From assembly GCA_033816765.1 (NCBI GenBank), contig CM066287.1:6944001-7008000 (forward strand): DNA of 64,000 bases. The letters are read 5' to 3'. The stretch is from Nothopassalora personata (taxonomy: Eukaryota; Ascomycota; Dothideomycetes; Mycosphaerellales; Mycosphaerellaceae). A model generated the notes under the pieces. That model was given only the letters and a program-made list of their open reading frames with translations, did not search any database and was not told the DNA's origin. Below are positions 45,842 through 59,600 of the stretch, in pieces (the stretch's first letter is position 1; every line of letters starts with the position of its first letter). The position numbers were made by a program, and so were the translations under genes.

Positions 45842-47280
45842 CTACCCCCCCTTCCTCCTCCGCCGCCCCTAGTCCTAGCTCCGCCCTAGAGCCCATTATC
45901 CTAGCTGTTTTTATTAGGCTCGCAATAGGAAGTGCCCGAGCTTCTCTTCCTTATTGTCTAGCTCTACCGACGCCGAGACGAAGTATTATTACCTAGGTGA
46001 GTGTAAGGTTTACTATTGTCTACTAAGTGATAATAGCTATTATTACATATGAATAATAGGAGCCTAGAACATATCTTTAGGTTCTCGTTCTCTTTTTCTT
46101 TCTTTCTTTTTCTTATTACCTACCGTACGCGTAAGTCGCCCCTTCCCCTCCCCCTAGCTAAGCGTCTCTAGCCTTAGGGGCATACGTTTACGTATTTTAT
46201 ACCTATCGCTTAGCGAGACGACATTTTCCCTACGGGTTTCGATAGATACTAATAGTATGCCGTGAATAGAAACTACCACTACTACATCTCCTATTAATAC
46301 TATTAAGTGAGTCCGAATGAATTGCTACGGGGACCGATACATTGTAACTGGAACCTAGCATAAAATAGCCTAACGCCGTATCTACTGCGTCCCCTACGCC
46401 TCTACTAGCGTAGACTACGTCTCCTAGCATATAAGTACCGGTCCCCGTCCTATTCCTATCGGGGTCCGCTAATTATCGTTAGGGCGCAACCGCGCGCGCC
46501 TACTAGGCCTATAACACTAATCGTAAGCATTGCGAGGACATGTATATACTACGCGGACCCCGAAGGAAAATCATTACTAACCGCGCGTTTTAGGCCGGAG
46601 CTCGCCTACGCCGCCTATACTAAGTGGACCCGCGCTACTAACTAGAACCGCGCGTAAGTATCCTCCCTAGCGTCCTCCGCGACTTTTCTACCGGCTTACG
46701 GTCTTTTAGCGACGACGCCCGTACTAAGCTCCGCGCCGTCCTTAAAGCCTCTCTAGCGTACTAGCGTGCTCTCCTGGTAAGTTTCCCCGGCCCCCGCCTC
46801 TTTATACGCGCTTACCGATCGTTTTAGTACGGTCGCCGCTAAGATCATAGGTACTGTAGCTAATGCTTAGCTTACCTTTAGGTAGACGTATATACTATAG
46901 GCCCCGTTATAAAACTATCGCTAACCGACTCTTTAGTCCCGGGGGCGCCCTACGCGACCTCTAGCTAGGCTAGCGCCGCGTACGTTAGGCCTCGGCCTCC
47001 TCTAACTAGCCTTCGGGTACCCTCGTCTTTCGCGCGGGCCGCGACCGGGCTATTACAGTATATAGCTATCTCGAAAGGGATCGGGCTCCGCTACTTTTAC
47101 GGCGGACGCCGCTAAAATGAAACGCTCTTAAACTTACCTATACCCTCTTACTTCTCTCTATCTCCTAAAAAGACTCCCTAACCTAAAAGAACGCCTAACT
47201 TTTCCTAAACGCCTATATCTATACTAAATCCCTAGTAATCCTTACCTTTTCGCCCTTTTCCCCCTTCTTTTCGTATCCTA
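45842..47280. other. Stretch inside N2 between pol and 3' LTR
   Basis: 1.4 kb without a recognised domain. A pyrimidine run (TTTTTCTTTCTTTCTTTTTC) lies near 46092. The 66-codon minus-strand frame at 46230-46430 has no family features. Confidence 0.5.
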
Positions 47281-50200
47281 TACCTCCTTCGGTCCGTTAT
47301 GCGTTATTAGGTTACTATATTTCCTCTCGAAGTTATCCGCGGCTACTATGTCCGCGAGGTACCCTAATGATTCCTATGTAGGGTTGTAGTATCCGGTCTA
47401 TTTTACTAGGACTTCGCGCACTCGGCCTCTACCTCTAACCGTAGTTCTAGCGTAAAGGATCTCTTCCACCTACTACTCTTCGTAAGACTCAATTATAATA
47501 GGGTCCGGCTGTTTGTTATCGATCTCTTATCTAGGTAAGGGGTCTTAGCTTATAGGTCGTAGTAAGTTAGGATAGAAGACCGGGTAGATCCCGTCGGGGA
47601 TCCTAGATAAGCGTATAGATAACGGTAAGATCACTTCTACTACCGTATACTTCGCGTGTCTATAGTCGAGGCTCTTCTTTACTCGTATAGTAACATAGTT
47701 ACGTAGATCTAGCTAAACTTTATCGCCTATACGATAGATTAGTACGGGCTTCCTACCCCGGTTAGCGTAGTCCTCCTATTTTTAGGCGGCTTCCGCTATG
47801 CTCGCCTAATACAGGTCCGTGATCTTTTACATCCTTTCTACGAATAGCGTTACACGTTACACGGCGTCTAACTAAGAGGTCTCTAGATCCGGTTATAACT
47901 AAACGGGTAATAGTGCCTCGTATCCGTATACCGCGAAGAAGGGGCTTATTCCTAGCCTAGCGTAATACCGCGCGTTTAGAGCAAGTTACGCCGTAGGGAG
48001 CTAGCGTTTCTAGTCGGACTGCTTATAGTTAATGTAGTTACGAAGGTAAGCCTAGACTTCCTAGTTTAATCGTTCCGGGCCTCCGTTAGTTTATAGGTAG
48101 TAGGCGGAGCTAAGCCTCTATTTTACACTAGTTAAACGATAGAAGGTCCTCTAGAAGGTACTCGTCTAGTTAGTACCCCGGTCACTCGTAATAGCTTAAG
48201 GGAGGCTATAGTATCTCACCTAGTAGTCTAAGAACCTTTTAGCGCAGTCCTCGGCTTTTATAGTAGGCATCGCTTCTAAAATAACGGTCTTACTTAGTCG
48301 ATCCTTAATTACCTAGAGACAAGTGTTCCCTTACGACTCGGGCATGTCCGTTATGAAATCCATCGAGATCTCCTAGAAGAATCGGTCGGGGACCGGTAAG
48401 GGTTATAGGAGGCCGTGTTTTTATTCTCTCTACACCTTATTCCTACCGTAGTAGTTACAGTTCCTTAAAAACTGCCTTACGTGCTTAGACTATAGGGGCT
48501 AGTAGAAGTTACGACTTAGTATCGATACTATAGAGTCCCGGCTAGGGTGGCCGTACACCGGTAAGTCGTACACGGATTAGATTAGCTTAGTTTGAAGGGT
48601 ATCGTTCTATAGAATCGCTATGTCCGCCTCCTTATAGTCGGACTCCGTAGAACTAGGAGCTCTAGGTACCTAAATCCTACCGCGGTAGCGAAGATACCCG
48701 TTACGGTCGATACTATAGTTACCTACTTGTACCTTAAGTTTCACCTCGCTAGGAAGTAAACGCACTCCTACCTTAATCGCGCGGTATACCGCTTAGAACG
48801 TGCTGTCCTTCTCGATAGTTCTTTCCTAGAGGTCGTTTAGCTCTTAGTCTTAGAAGGGTCCCTATAGTGCGCCCGGTAAATCCGCCTCTTCTATAGCGGA
48901 TAGTCCTTCGAACTACGTAGCTAAGATTCGTACTAACGAAACCTTTATAGTAGAGCTAGCGTCTACTACCTTCGAGCTCGGCTAATTCTTTACGATGTCC
49001 GGTTTAAGAAATCTACGATACCGTAATAACTTATCGTCCTACCTAAGCGTGTCCTACTCCCTTCGAGAAAGGGCATCCGGCATAATCGCCTCGGTACCCG
49101 GCCTATATACTAGTAAAAACTAGAACTTTACAACTTCCTTAACCTACCGGATCTACCGTTCGGAGAGCTGTCTCTTCGTTATAAAGTATTCTAGGTTATT
49201 ATAGTCCGTCTAGATTATAAAGAGCCTATATGTTTTTAACTCGGGAGCCTATTCCTTAAGATAGGACACTACCGCGAGCATCTCCTTATCGTGAATGTCG
49301 TAGTTAATCTTAGCCTTATTGAGCTTCTTCGAGTAGAATCCTACTAGTTTCATAACTCCGTCCTTTTCTTATAGGAGGGCGCCTCTAAGCGTAAAGCCGC
49401 TATAGTCCGTCTCTAAAAACGTAGGGAGCTCCGGGTTCTAGTAGGCTAAAACTAGTACTTTGTAGTACTTATCCTTTAGGGTCTTAAACGTATTAGCCTA
49501 ACGATCTCCCTAGGAAAACACTTTATTCTTACCGGTTAGCGACGTTAAGGGCTCGGCGAGCTTTAAATAGTTTAGAATAAACATTCGGTAGTAGTTCGCG
49601 AAGCCTAAGAACCGCCGTACTTCCTTCTAGGTAACTAGTGCCTTCTAGTCCTTTACTACTACTACCTTTTCGGGGTCGGGTCCTACTCCTATCCCGTCGG
49701 TATATATAATAAACCTAAGGTACTTAACCTTCTTCTATACGAACTTACACTTCCCTAGATCTAGGAAAAGGCCTCCGTCCTAAAGCTTCTAGAGTACGAT
49801 GCGAACCTTCTAGAAATAGTCCTCTTTTATTCCGTCGGAGTAAATAACGACGTCGTTAGCGTAGGCCGAGGTAAAGTCGTCTAGGTAGTCCCGTAACAAA
49901 CTGTTAATGTACCGCTAGAATGTTACGGGGGCCCCGGATAAACTAAACGGGTATACTAGCTATTCCTATAGACCGAATCTAGTTCGAAAAGCCGTCTTAT
50001 ACTCTTTACCTCGAGCTATCCGGAGGTAATAGAATGCGGTAACAATGTTAACCTTCGTAATCTATCTAGCGCCCGTTAGGTTCCGAATAGTTTCCGGGAT
50101 TAATAGAAGCGGGTAACGGTCCTACTTAGTAATCGAGTTTAGTACTCTATAATCGTAGTAGAACCTAAGTCCTCCCCCGGGCTTCTTTACGAATAGGACG

Positions 50201-52281
50201 GGAGCCGCCGCTTCTAAGGTAGAAGGGCGAATATAACCCTTACGCTATAGCTCCGTTAGCGACTTCCGGAGGACAAGTAGCTCGTCTTTCGACATACTAT
50301 AGAGCGGTCCCTAGGGCAATAGTTCTAGGCTTCCGTCGGCTTTCGTCCGTATCTCGATCTTATAATTAAGGTCGCCGCGGTGTAGAGCTAGTTTATTAGG
50401 TTCCCTAGTAGAAAATAACGGTAATATATCCTAAAGTTCTAGAGGCAAGCCCTTCTTAAGTTCCTCTCGCGTAGGCGGCTCCTTCTTACTAAGGGCTTTC
50501 TTAATATCTTCTACGGTTACCGCGGCAATCGTAGCGAAACGCTTACCCGACTCGTGTTCTTCGTAGTTACGCCCTTCGGGTACCTATTTCTTTACTAAGC
50601 TATAGTAGTACCGGCGCTTTTTAGGCGCGGTCCGGATCTAATTGTGCGCCTTCTACGGGTTCCCTAGGATTATAGGGAAGTCTAGATTAGACACGACATA
50701 AGCATAAACTACCTAGTAGATCCCGGCAATTTCTATACGGAAGGTGACTACTCCTTCGATCGAGTTCCGTATCGCCTTCGTAAACCCTATAGCCTTACGG
50801 CTCTCGTTACTAACATACGTAAGACCGAGGCCTTTTGCTAAGTCTCCGTTAATTATAGCGTAGTACATATATCCTTTATCGATAAGGGTAAACGTTCCGT
50901 AACTTTCGTTTAGGAGTACGTTAGTATATACAAGATTCCCATTTATAGAACTCTTAACTACGTTCTACCCCTTTACTAGTACTTCTTTATCTCCTAGTTT
51001 TAGCTTTTAACTAGGAGCTAGTCTTTTCCTATCTCTCCGGGATCCGACTTAAACCCGTCGTCCTCTAGGATCGGCGCGACCGAGGCCGCGTTAATCCTAG
51101 TAGGATTAACTGCTACGGCGTACGGGCATTCCTTTACTCGATGTCCGCTCGCTCTATAGCGGAAGTAGAGCTATTCTTAGCGCCTACGATCTCTCTCCGC
51201 GGTATCTACCTATTTTACTCTCTACCTCCCTTTATCCTCCTTCCGATCTCTACGACTTCTAGAGCGGCCTCCGCTTATCCGGGTTAGTGCTATAATAGTG
51301 TTACTATCGGTATTAACCTAGTTACTAGCCGCTCTCGTAAAAGAACGGGTAGTAACTATAGCGGTTATACTAGAGTCCTTATTATTATCCTTCTACCTCT
51401 TATAGGCTATTTTGAACTAGTCCGTGTCCTCGAGGTTAGTTATAATCCGTTCGACCTCCCCCGTAAACTCGTAGTAGTCCTCCTTTTTCGGTATAGCCGC
51501 CGTGTACATCCGAACTGGGTTCGAGAAGGTGTTACGTAAGTAACTAATCTTCGCGTCGTCGCTCTAGTTCTCTCCGCCGGCGCTTAGTAGGAGTCCGTCG
51601 AATTTTATCTAGTAGTCGTACTAAGGTTAACCGTTTACATGTTTAATCTTAGTAAGCTACTCTAGAGCCTTAGCGCGCTCGTTACTATTACCGAAGACTT
51701 TCTTAAGTTACGTAAAGAAAGTAACGGGGTCCTTCCTAAGTTCGCCGTCTCCCTTATCCTAGAAGTGCCGCATCCTAGTACGCTCTCTCGCTAGTAAGGT
51801 GTCGTTAATCGTATCCTAGTAAAATTCCTTAGAGAGCGTCGGTTTTAGGGCGGATCGTACCCTAAAAGAGCTCTTTAACCTTAAGAAGTAATCGCGGAAT
51901 GTCTCTACCTTACCGTCCTAGGACGGTAGGTTCTAACCTCTAGGACCCGACGGTTCTTCTCCGGTACGCGACGAGGGCGCGGCGGTATTTAGCGTCTATA
52001 GTAACTGTCTTATTAGGTTACTAGTAGTCGTCTTATTATAAGCTAGTAGCGAGACTATAGGTGTTAACTAACGTCAAGCGTCTTCCGATTCTTTTAAAGC
52101 GGCGCGCGTTACAATTAACTCGGCTTACATCTCTTCCTATCGCTAGTATAGTTGCTAAAGTATAAGTTAGAAGTTTTTATTTAGGGTACTAGTCCTAGGG
52201 TTCTCGCTACCTAGCGACGTCATTACGTATCCCGTCTCTTTAATAGTAGGTACCTAGCTAATTCGAATGGATCGAACTTAA

Positions 52282-52443
52282 TGTTACGGGTAAACGACGT
52301 ATACACTAAAGTTCTATAAGGTTTGTAATAAGTTCGATATAGAAGAAAGGGGAAGTTACACGCTGTCCGAAGAAAAGGTGTCGGAAAGCAATCCGAACGC
52401 ATAGGCGTAGCCTATGCTAAGGAATAGGGGCCCGCCCCTTACA
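52282..52443 (-). repeat. 5' LTR of N2
   Basis: 162 bp, TGTTACGGG...CCCCTTACA. Differs from its partner mainly by C/T and G/A. Confidence 0.92.
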
Positions 52444-53146
52444 AAGGGTTAGCTATAGGCTACCCTTATATATACTTATAGACTCTAGCTTACTATAGAA
52501 CCTCTAGCCCCTAGCTATAGATTTTATATACTATATTACGAACCGCCTATTTAACTTAATAATAAAGAATATACTATAGAGGACTTTAAGAAGAACCTAG
52601 GTAGAATATTAAAGAGATAGACTTAAGGAATATAAGAAGGTTTAGATATAAAGTATATAAGGATAACGATAATTATACTAAGTCTAGAAAGTTCTCCGTA
52701 AGAGCGGATATATAGTAGTATATAGAATTCTAGGGTAGTTTATTAACTAACTACCTACTATAGAAGCTATAGTAGGAGAAAGGTAAATAGATCTATAAGA
52801 TAACCTATACTCCCTATATAACTTTTAATAAGGATTTCCTATAGAATACGTAGTATTATATCCCTATAGGTAAGTAGGTTACTTCGGGGGAGTAGATAGG
52901 ACAGTCTATTAAGAGCTCCTAGCTTATAGCTAGTAATAAAGATACTATCCTAGACGAAGAAGTTACCTATTAGGAACCGCTATACGTTATCCTAACCGGG
53001 CTTAGTTCTTTATAGTAATGTCTCTAACTCGTTAAGAAGGTAGTAGTCCTAAATAGTATATAGTATATACTTAAAATAAGTTAAGTACAAGGCTCCTATC
53101 TACTCGTAAAGAAGCGTCGTCTATATAGTGCTATGTCTTAGCGTAA

Positions 53147-53310
53147 CTAATTAGACTAAGCTCGACTGCTCGACTGCTTATCTACTTATCTACTCGTCTA
53201 CTTGTCTACTTATCTAATAAAGTTCCTCTACGCTAATTAGACTAAGCTCGACTACTTAACTACTTATCTACTCGTCTACTCGTCTACTTATCTAATAAAG
53301 TTCCTCTACG
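53147..53310 (+). repeat. Two-unit tandem repeat within C1
   Basis: Units 53147-53232 (86 bp) and 53233-53310 (78 bp). Each begins CTAATTAGACTAAGCTCGAC and ends TAATAAAGTTCCTCTACG, with inner TCTACTCGTCTACT-type sub-repeats. Followed at about 53345 by ACCGTAACA, the same end as the A-family LTRs, so a fragment of a solo LTR is possible. Confidence 0.7.
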
Positions 53311-54251
53311 TATATAATCGTACTAAACTATAACACTATCGTACCGAACCGTAACATTACCTTCCTAAGATATCCCTAGGATAACCCTAAGGACCCTTAC
53401 TATAAACATAAGGGTAATTATACCCCTTATAAAGCGCTTCGTAATAAGACTTCCCTAACTAAGGTTAGTCTTAGGGGGAGTATATAATACAAGATTTATA
53501 TCTACTATTTAGAGATATATCCCTATAGCTCTAGGAATAATCTCCTATAGAGTATAAGCCTTAGACTTCTCCTTAGTCGAAAGAGCTATAATATAAAGAA
53601 GTAGCTCCTACTACCTAAGAAGATATAGCCCTAGCTATATAAGAAGACTCTAACTAGGCTATAATACTATTCTACCCTACCCTATATATTAGGAAGAGGA
53701 AGAGAAATAGGACTTATAAGCCTATAAAGCCTAAATGCGCTAAGGTCTATCCTAAGCTAATAAGGAGAAGTTTAAGATAGAATAGATCCTATTATAATTA
53801 TAGTAAACTTAAGAAAGTATTCGCTATATTAGCTATAGATAATATAAAGAAGAGGAAGCTTATAGATCCTACTACCCTAACTAAAGCATTAAATAGACCT
53901 AATAGAGCTAAATAGATTAGAGTAATTAGAAAGGAATTTAACTCCTTAGAGGATATAGAATATATCGTATAAATCTTATCTAGGAAAGTTCTTAAAGGTA
54001 GGAAACTACTTATAGGGAAATAGGTCTTATATTATAAGTACCTTCCTAATAGTTCTATTAAGAAGCGTAGAGCTAGATAGGTAGCTGAGGGATTTATCTA
54101 AAAGTAAGGTATAGACTATATTAAGACCTTTACTCTAACTCTAAGGCTACTAATAAGTAGAATCCTTCTAGCCTTATATATAGTCCTTAGTTAGAAGAGG
54201 AGACAAATTAATACTAAAATAGTATTTATAAACCCTAATATTAATAGATCT

Positions 54252-54498
54252 TGTTAAGATGTGGCATCTCAAGGGGAGCTAACAGTTAGGTTATGATCTG
54301 ATAGCCTAAGGCATCTACGATGACTTAGCTTGTCGGAAGACACCTTCTCTCCCCTTTAGCTTAGATAGAAAAACAACACAATCAACACATTGGTTCCTGA
54401 TATATTGCTGCATGCCCTATGGCTATTAGCCAGTTAAAGATTAATCTCTTACTCTACTCCGCTACCAACTACGTATCCTGTTAGGTCTCAACTTAACG
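54252..54498 (+). repeat. 5' LTR of N3
   Basis: 247 bp, TGTTAAGATGTGG...CTTAAC. Followed directly by GGTTATAAGCCCGGG, the primer site. Confidence 0.92.
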
Positions 54499-57400
54499 GG
54501 TTATAAGCCCGGGTTTGTGTAGGAGTAAGAGCAACCTATATTAGTACAGGTTACTTGTATCCCTTGCTATTATAGCAGAAAACATCTGGGAAGCAGAAGT
54601 CTACCCCATCTATCCTATTAGGGAGCTTGGTTTGATACTAAGTAATAGGTAATCTAGAAAAGGACTCTATACGGCTTACTATAAGCTAATACCTTAAAGA
54701 CACTCTGTAGGTAGAACTGCATCGATATACTATTAAGAAGGACTTCAAGTAAGTTATTTGGAACTCTACTAGGAGAGACAGACCTGTGTCCTAGCTCCGA
54801 GACTATACCGCTCTTTCTTCACCCTACTAAGCAGGCCTTAGTATCTACACCTACTATTCTACACTAAAAGCCTTAGCAGGACCTAAGCCACTTTAAAGCA
54901 TATACACCTTGTTTCATTACATTCAATTCATTATAGATTTACACTAAGAGAAAGGAGAAGAGAAGGGGAACAAAATCCCAATTCTTAGGAGAGACAACTA
55001 GAAGAGATAGTTTAACCTTCAAAGATACAAGATAGAGAGCTAGTTAGCATTCTTTGCAATTAATAACCTGTTAGAAGTGTTATTTAACAACATTAAGGGC
55101 AAGAACCTAAGACTCTAGGAAGAGACTAAGATTAAAGAGATCCTTAATACACTAACATAGACAAAACAAAATGCAGCTTGCAACTTTAGTATCCTAAGTA
55201 GGATTATAGAAGAAGATGAATTTAAGCTTAAGGGCTCTTACGAATCTAGAAAAGCTGCTAAGATATAGGTACATCTCTAGAACAAGTATAGCTAGGTGTT
55301 ACTAACCTATACACATAAGCTTATAAAACAGTTTATGAACTTTGAGATAAGTAAAGAGTTCACTATTAGATCTGTATAGGCACATCTAGTATCTCTTAGA
55401 AGGAGGATTGCTAATGTTAACCTAGAGGGCTAGCACTATAGGAAAGCTAATATAAGAATAACCTAGCTTTTAAGCTTACTACTACCTAACTACTATATAG
55501 CTAGGGATACTATTATAGCTTAGCTAAAGATAGATTATAAAAGGACCTTAAAGATCCTTAAGGCTTAAGAGGCTAGATTAAATCCCTCTAAGGCTAAGTA
55601 TAGTATAGCAGCTACCTAGGTTAGGCCCTTAGGTTAGGCAAGATCACTTTCCTGCCTTCTCTATAAGAAGGACTATCTTATTAAGGACTGCCCTAGTCTC
55701 TCTAAGGCAAAGAAGGTCCTTAGATCTTATTCCTAAGCACTATCCTCCTAGAATGCAACATATGTTAAGAAGAGAAGATCTCTACTACTATCTTTAAGAA
55801 GAACACTAAGAGAGAAGTCCTCTATAGAGGAACTTAAGAAAATAGTAAAGAAACTTAGCTCTAATATACTGTTACTCTAGAAGAACTAGGCCTAGTCTCC
55901 TTCCTCTAAAATAAGGAAGACTAGGAAAGGTTTCTCTACCTAAGAGCTACCTAACTTATACAACTCATCCTAGAAGACAATGTCTAATAATAATAAGTAT
56001 AATAAAGTAGCTTACTTAACTACAGAAGTCTAAGGCAAGTTCCCCTTATTAGAGTAGTTACTTAATTCTTGTGCTTTATCCTATATAACTAACTAGAGCT
56101 GCCTCTTTAGATCTATAACTCCCTTAATAAAGAAGAAATAGATTAAAGTAGGAGGTAGGCATTTATTAGCCACTTATATTAGGACTATAGAGATAAGTAG
56201 GAGATCTAGCATAAAAGTTGTTTTAGAAGATGTTCTGCTTATACCTAAGCTAGGAGTGAACCTGGTTTCTTAGAACTAGTTTAGCAAGCAGTTTAGTGTC
56301 TAACCTCCTTTATTTTCTCTTGTATCCCCCTCTAGCTAAACTATTGTCTAGATAAGGCTTATTAAGGGGGTTCTATTTATCGATGAGATTTCTCCTCTAC
56401 TATAAGAAAGGGCACATTACTTATTATGTGCACCACTAATAGAGAATGCCTTTGTAACTGCTAAATTAGAGACTAACCTAAAATAGTAGGAGCTTTAGCA
56501 TAGAAGATTTGCACACTTTAGGAAGAACTTGCTCTAGAATCTTTATAAGGTAATAGACTTAAAAGAACCTATTCCTATTCCTAGGGATAGCTTCCACTAG
56601 TATAGAGTGTGTTTAATAGTAAAGATAAAGAAGTACAAAGGCAAAGTTACTAAGAGAAGACCTAAAAGACTTGCCCTTATATCTATTAACATATATAGTC
56701 CACTGCTAACATTAAGGCTAGGGTTCAAATACTAGCTTGAGATTATTAACAACTTCTCTAGAAAGAAGTGGACCTGTCCTCTTAAGAAAAGAGAAGATGC
56801 TCTAGTTGCTCTCTAGAACTAGAAGATTAAGGTAGAGAGGAAATTATTAGCATAGTTAAAAGCAGTTAGGCTTAACAATGCAAGGGAACTTATTGCATTA
56901 GTTAAGCAGTGGGAGAAGGATTTAGGAATTAGGCTAGAGCATACTAAGGCATACAACTCGCTCTAAAATAGACTAGTTAAAAGGTCAATACAAACCTTAG
57001 AAGACTCTATAAGGGCAATGCTTAAAGAGGCTAAGATGCTAATTGAATTCTAGCCTAAAGCACTAGAAGCCCAAACCTACATAAGGAATAAACTACTAAA
57101 TAGTCTAGACTATAATAGGTTCAAGGTTTTACTAGATGAAGCCTTTAATAGTATTAAGCTAACTATCAACCATTTGAAGGTTTAGGGATGTAAAGCTATT
57201 GTCTATATAGACATAAGATCCTAGCCTTAATAGGCAAGAAGTAATAAACTAATAAATAGAGGCAAAGAAGCAGTGTTTGTTAGATACGTTAAAAACACAG
57301 CTAAGGCCTAGCTCTTTTAGGAACTAGACATAAAAGCTATTAAACAACACATATATGTAGACTTCTTTAAGGACCAACCTAGAGGTAATATAGATCTCAA

Positions 57401-59600
57401 TGTTACAAAATTGAATCTATTAAGCAATGCACTAGCTAGGAGACCCTTAGGAAGGCTAAGGAAGGACATATCCTTAGAGTAACCTGTTCACCATTTAATT
57501 ATTCAGAGCCTAGTAACAGCCCAACTAAGAAAGCTGTTTGTGCAACTTCCCTAGCCTCTAAAGAATGTAGGGGAATTTTAGAAAATTGATAAGCTAATTA
57601 AGATAAGCTTACTAGATCCCTAGGAAAAGGATGTTACTAGGACACAAGTAACTACTCTTAGATCATCCCTTAGTAAGAGGAGGGCTAACTATAATGTTAA
57701 GGGCTATAAATAGAAACAGAAAGCCCTAAGATCTATAGTCCCTATACCTAAACTAGCTACTAAAGTAGGAGAAGCAATAGACCTCTTAGAGAACCTTACT
57801 GCTTACTACTAAGCTTTCTTTATAGCTATACAATTAGTAGATAATTCAGTACTATAGGATAGTAAATTCCTAGAAGAAGTTAAGGAGATGGCCTTTATAG
57901 CAACTATAGAAGTTATTGTATATAAGCAAGAGATTCCAATTCCAAAGTCCTATAAGGATGCTATAAATAACAAGAAATAGGGACACCTTTAGAAGGAAGC
58001 AATCTAGAAGGAGCTAGATGCTCTACAGAGCAATAACACCTAGGAGAATGCTATTCTACTAAAAGGAGCAAACTTAGTTACGTTAAGATAGGTCTTTAAT
58101 ATTAAAAGAAGCATTAGTAGAGCTATTAAAAAGTTCAAGGCTAGGCTAGTTATAAGGGGCTTTTTACAGAAGTTTAGTGTTAACTTTATAGAGACATTTG
58201 CGCCTATAGTTAGACAGGACACCCTTAGGGTGTTTATAGCTATTGTGTGTAAGAAGGATCTCTATCTTCACTAAGTAGATATAAACAATACGTTTATAGA
58301 AAGCACCCTCTATAGAGACATCTTTATATTACTACTACTAGGAGTTAAGCTTCTCCTAAACATAGTGTTCAAGATCCTTAAAAGCTTATATAGACTTAAG
58401 CAAGTAGCTAGAGATTAGAATCAACTCTGTGTATTAAAGCTTAGAGAGATTAGATTCACACAGTTAGAGGTGGATCTATGCCTACTTATCTATAAGGAAA
58501 AAGAGATTATAATTCTTACATATATAGATAACATTCCAATTACTACACTAAAGTTAACAGATATTCTCTAGTTCAAAAGAGAACTTAGCAAAGTCTTTAA
58601 GATTAAAGATCTTAGTAAACCTAAAAAGATCCTTAGTATAAGAGTTACAAGGGACAGGAGGAGAGGAATCCTAAAACTTAACTAGGGACACTTTATTAGG
58701 GACAACCTTGCTAAGATAGGGATAAACCATAAGAAGGCAGCACCTACACACTCATCTATAGACAGCTATAAGGCTCTTAAACCTTTAAGCCACATAGATA
58801 AGAGGTGTAACAAGGTAGAGTACTAGAGTATTAATAGTACATAGATGTAGCTAGCAACAATTACAAGGCTAGACATTGCTTTTGCCCTAGGAAGGATAAG
58901 CTTATTTGTAAGTAACCTATCTACCTACTATATAAAGGCTTTGAAGAAGATTACAAGATATCTAAGGTTATATCCTAATCTTAGCCTTGTCTTCTCTAGG
59001 TATAGAGAAGGATGCCTAGTTAGATACTATAACTCTAATTATGCAATAGACAAAGTAGATAGAGTCTCTATCCTTAGGTATGTCTTCTTCCTCTATAGGG
59101 CACTAGTCTCCTAGATAAGCAAGAAGCAAAAGTCTATAGCAACATCTACAATAGAAGCTAAATACATAGCTATAAATGTATATGTAAAGCAATCCCAATT
59201 CCTAGCTTTACTGCTAAGGGAGATAGACTGTCTAGAGTTAGTAGGAGACTGTTCCTATTAACTAAGGATTACTAGAAACTAGGAGACTATGTTAAGCTTA
59301 AGACTAGTCCAATTAAGAGGTAACAACTAAGCTGCCCTTACCCTAGTAAAGGATGCACATGTTCATAACAAGTTAAAGCACATTAACATTGCCTACAATA
59401 CTGTTAGGAAACTTTGGTAGAGAAGGCTTATTATTATTAAGTATACCCTAACATCTAAGATGGTTATAGATAGGTTCACAAAGCTAAAGACTAGTCCACA
59501 CTTCTAGAGGTTTGTAAGCCAGCTTAACCTGTTATAGAGGTCTAAATACTACTAACAGGAGAAGAGCAGACTATGACCTCCTATGTAAGATAAGTGGGAG

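Larger units (their letters stand above)
45680..52443 (-). mobile_element. Gypsy chromovirus N2 inserted in an N1 LTR
   Basis: 6764 bp with 162-bp LTRs (45680-45841 and 52282-52443) and target duplication AAGGG (45675-45679, 52444-52448). Minus-strand domains: gag zinc knuckle near 51120-51170 (RASGHRVKEC, with the first two Cys now Tyr), RT with AYANDVVIYSDG near 49850-49880, integrase near 48000-49000, and a chromodomain near 47340-47480 (VREVLVKWTGYYNPTWESLGY once the stops are read as Trp). RIP-altered, but CpG-rich and relatively GC-rich, since CpG is not a RIP target. It must be younger than N1. Confidence 0.92.
38744..52470 (-). mobile_element. Gypsy chromovirus N1 inserted in C1 integrase
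   Basis: Target duplication TATAC at 38739-38743 and 52471-52475. LTRs: 38744-38941 and 45504-45679 plus 52449-52470, the second split by N2; both are 198 bp. About 7.0 kb without N2. Minus-strand pol: gag above about 44300, RT with VVYLNNILIYS near 43160-43200 (the usual YLDD Asp pair now Asn), RNase H and integrase below that, and a chromodomain with KYTGKVQYLVRWKG near 40780-40890 once stops are read as Gln or Trp. A 1.6 kb stretch (38942-40600) between pol and the 3' LTR is unexplained. RIP-inactivated. Confidence 0.9.

Noticed and set aside
53147..53310. CRISPR-like or satellite array
   Set aside because: Only two units, of unequal length and without spacers, inside a retrotransposon in a fungal genome.
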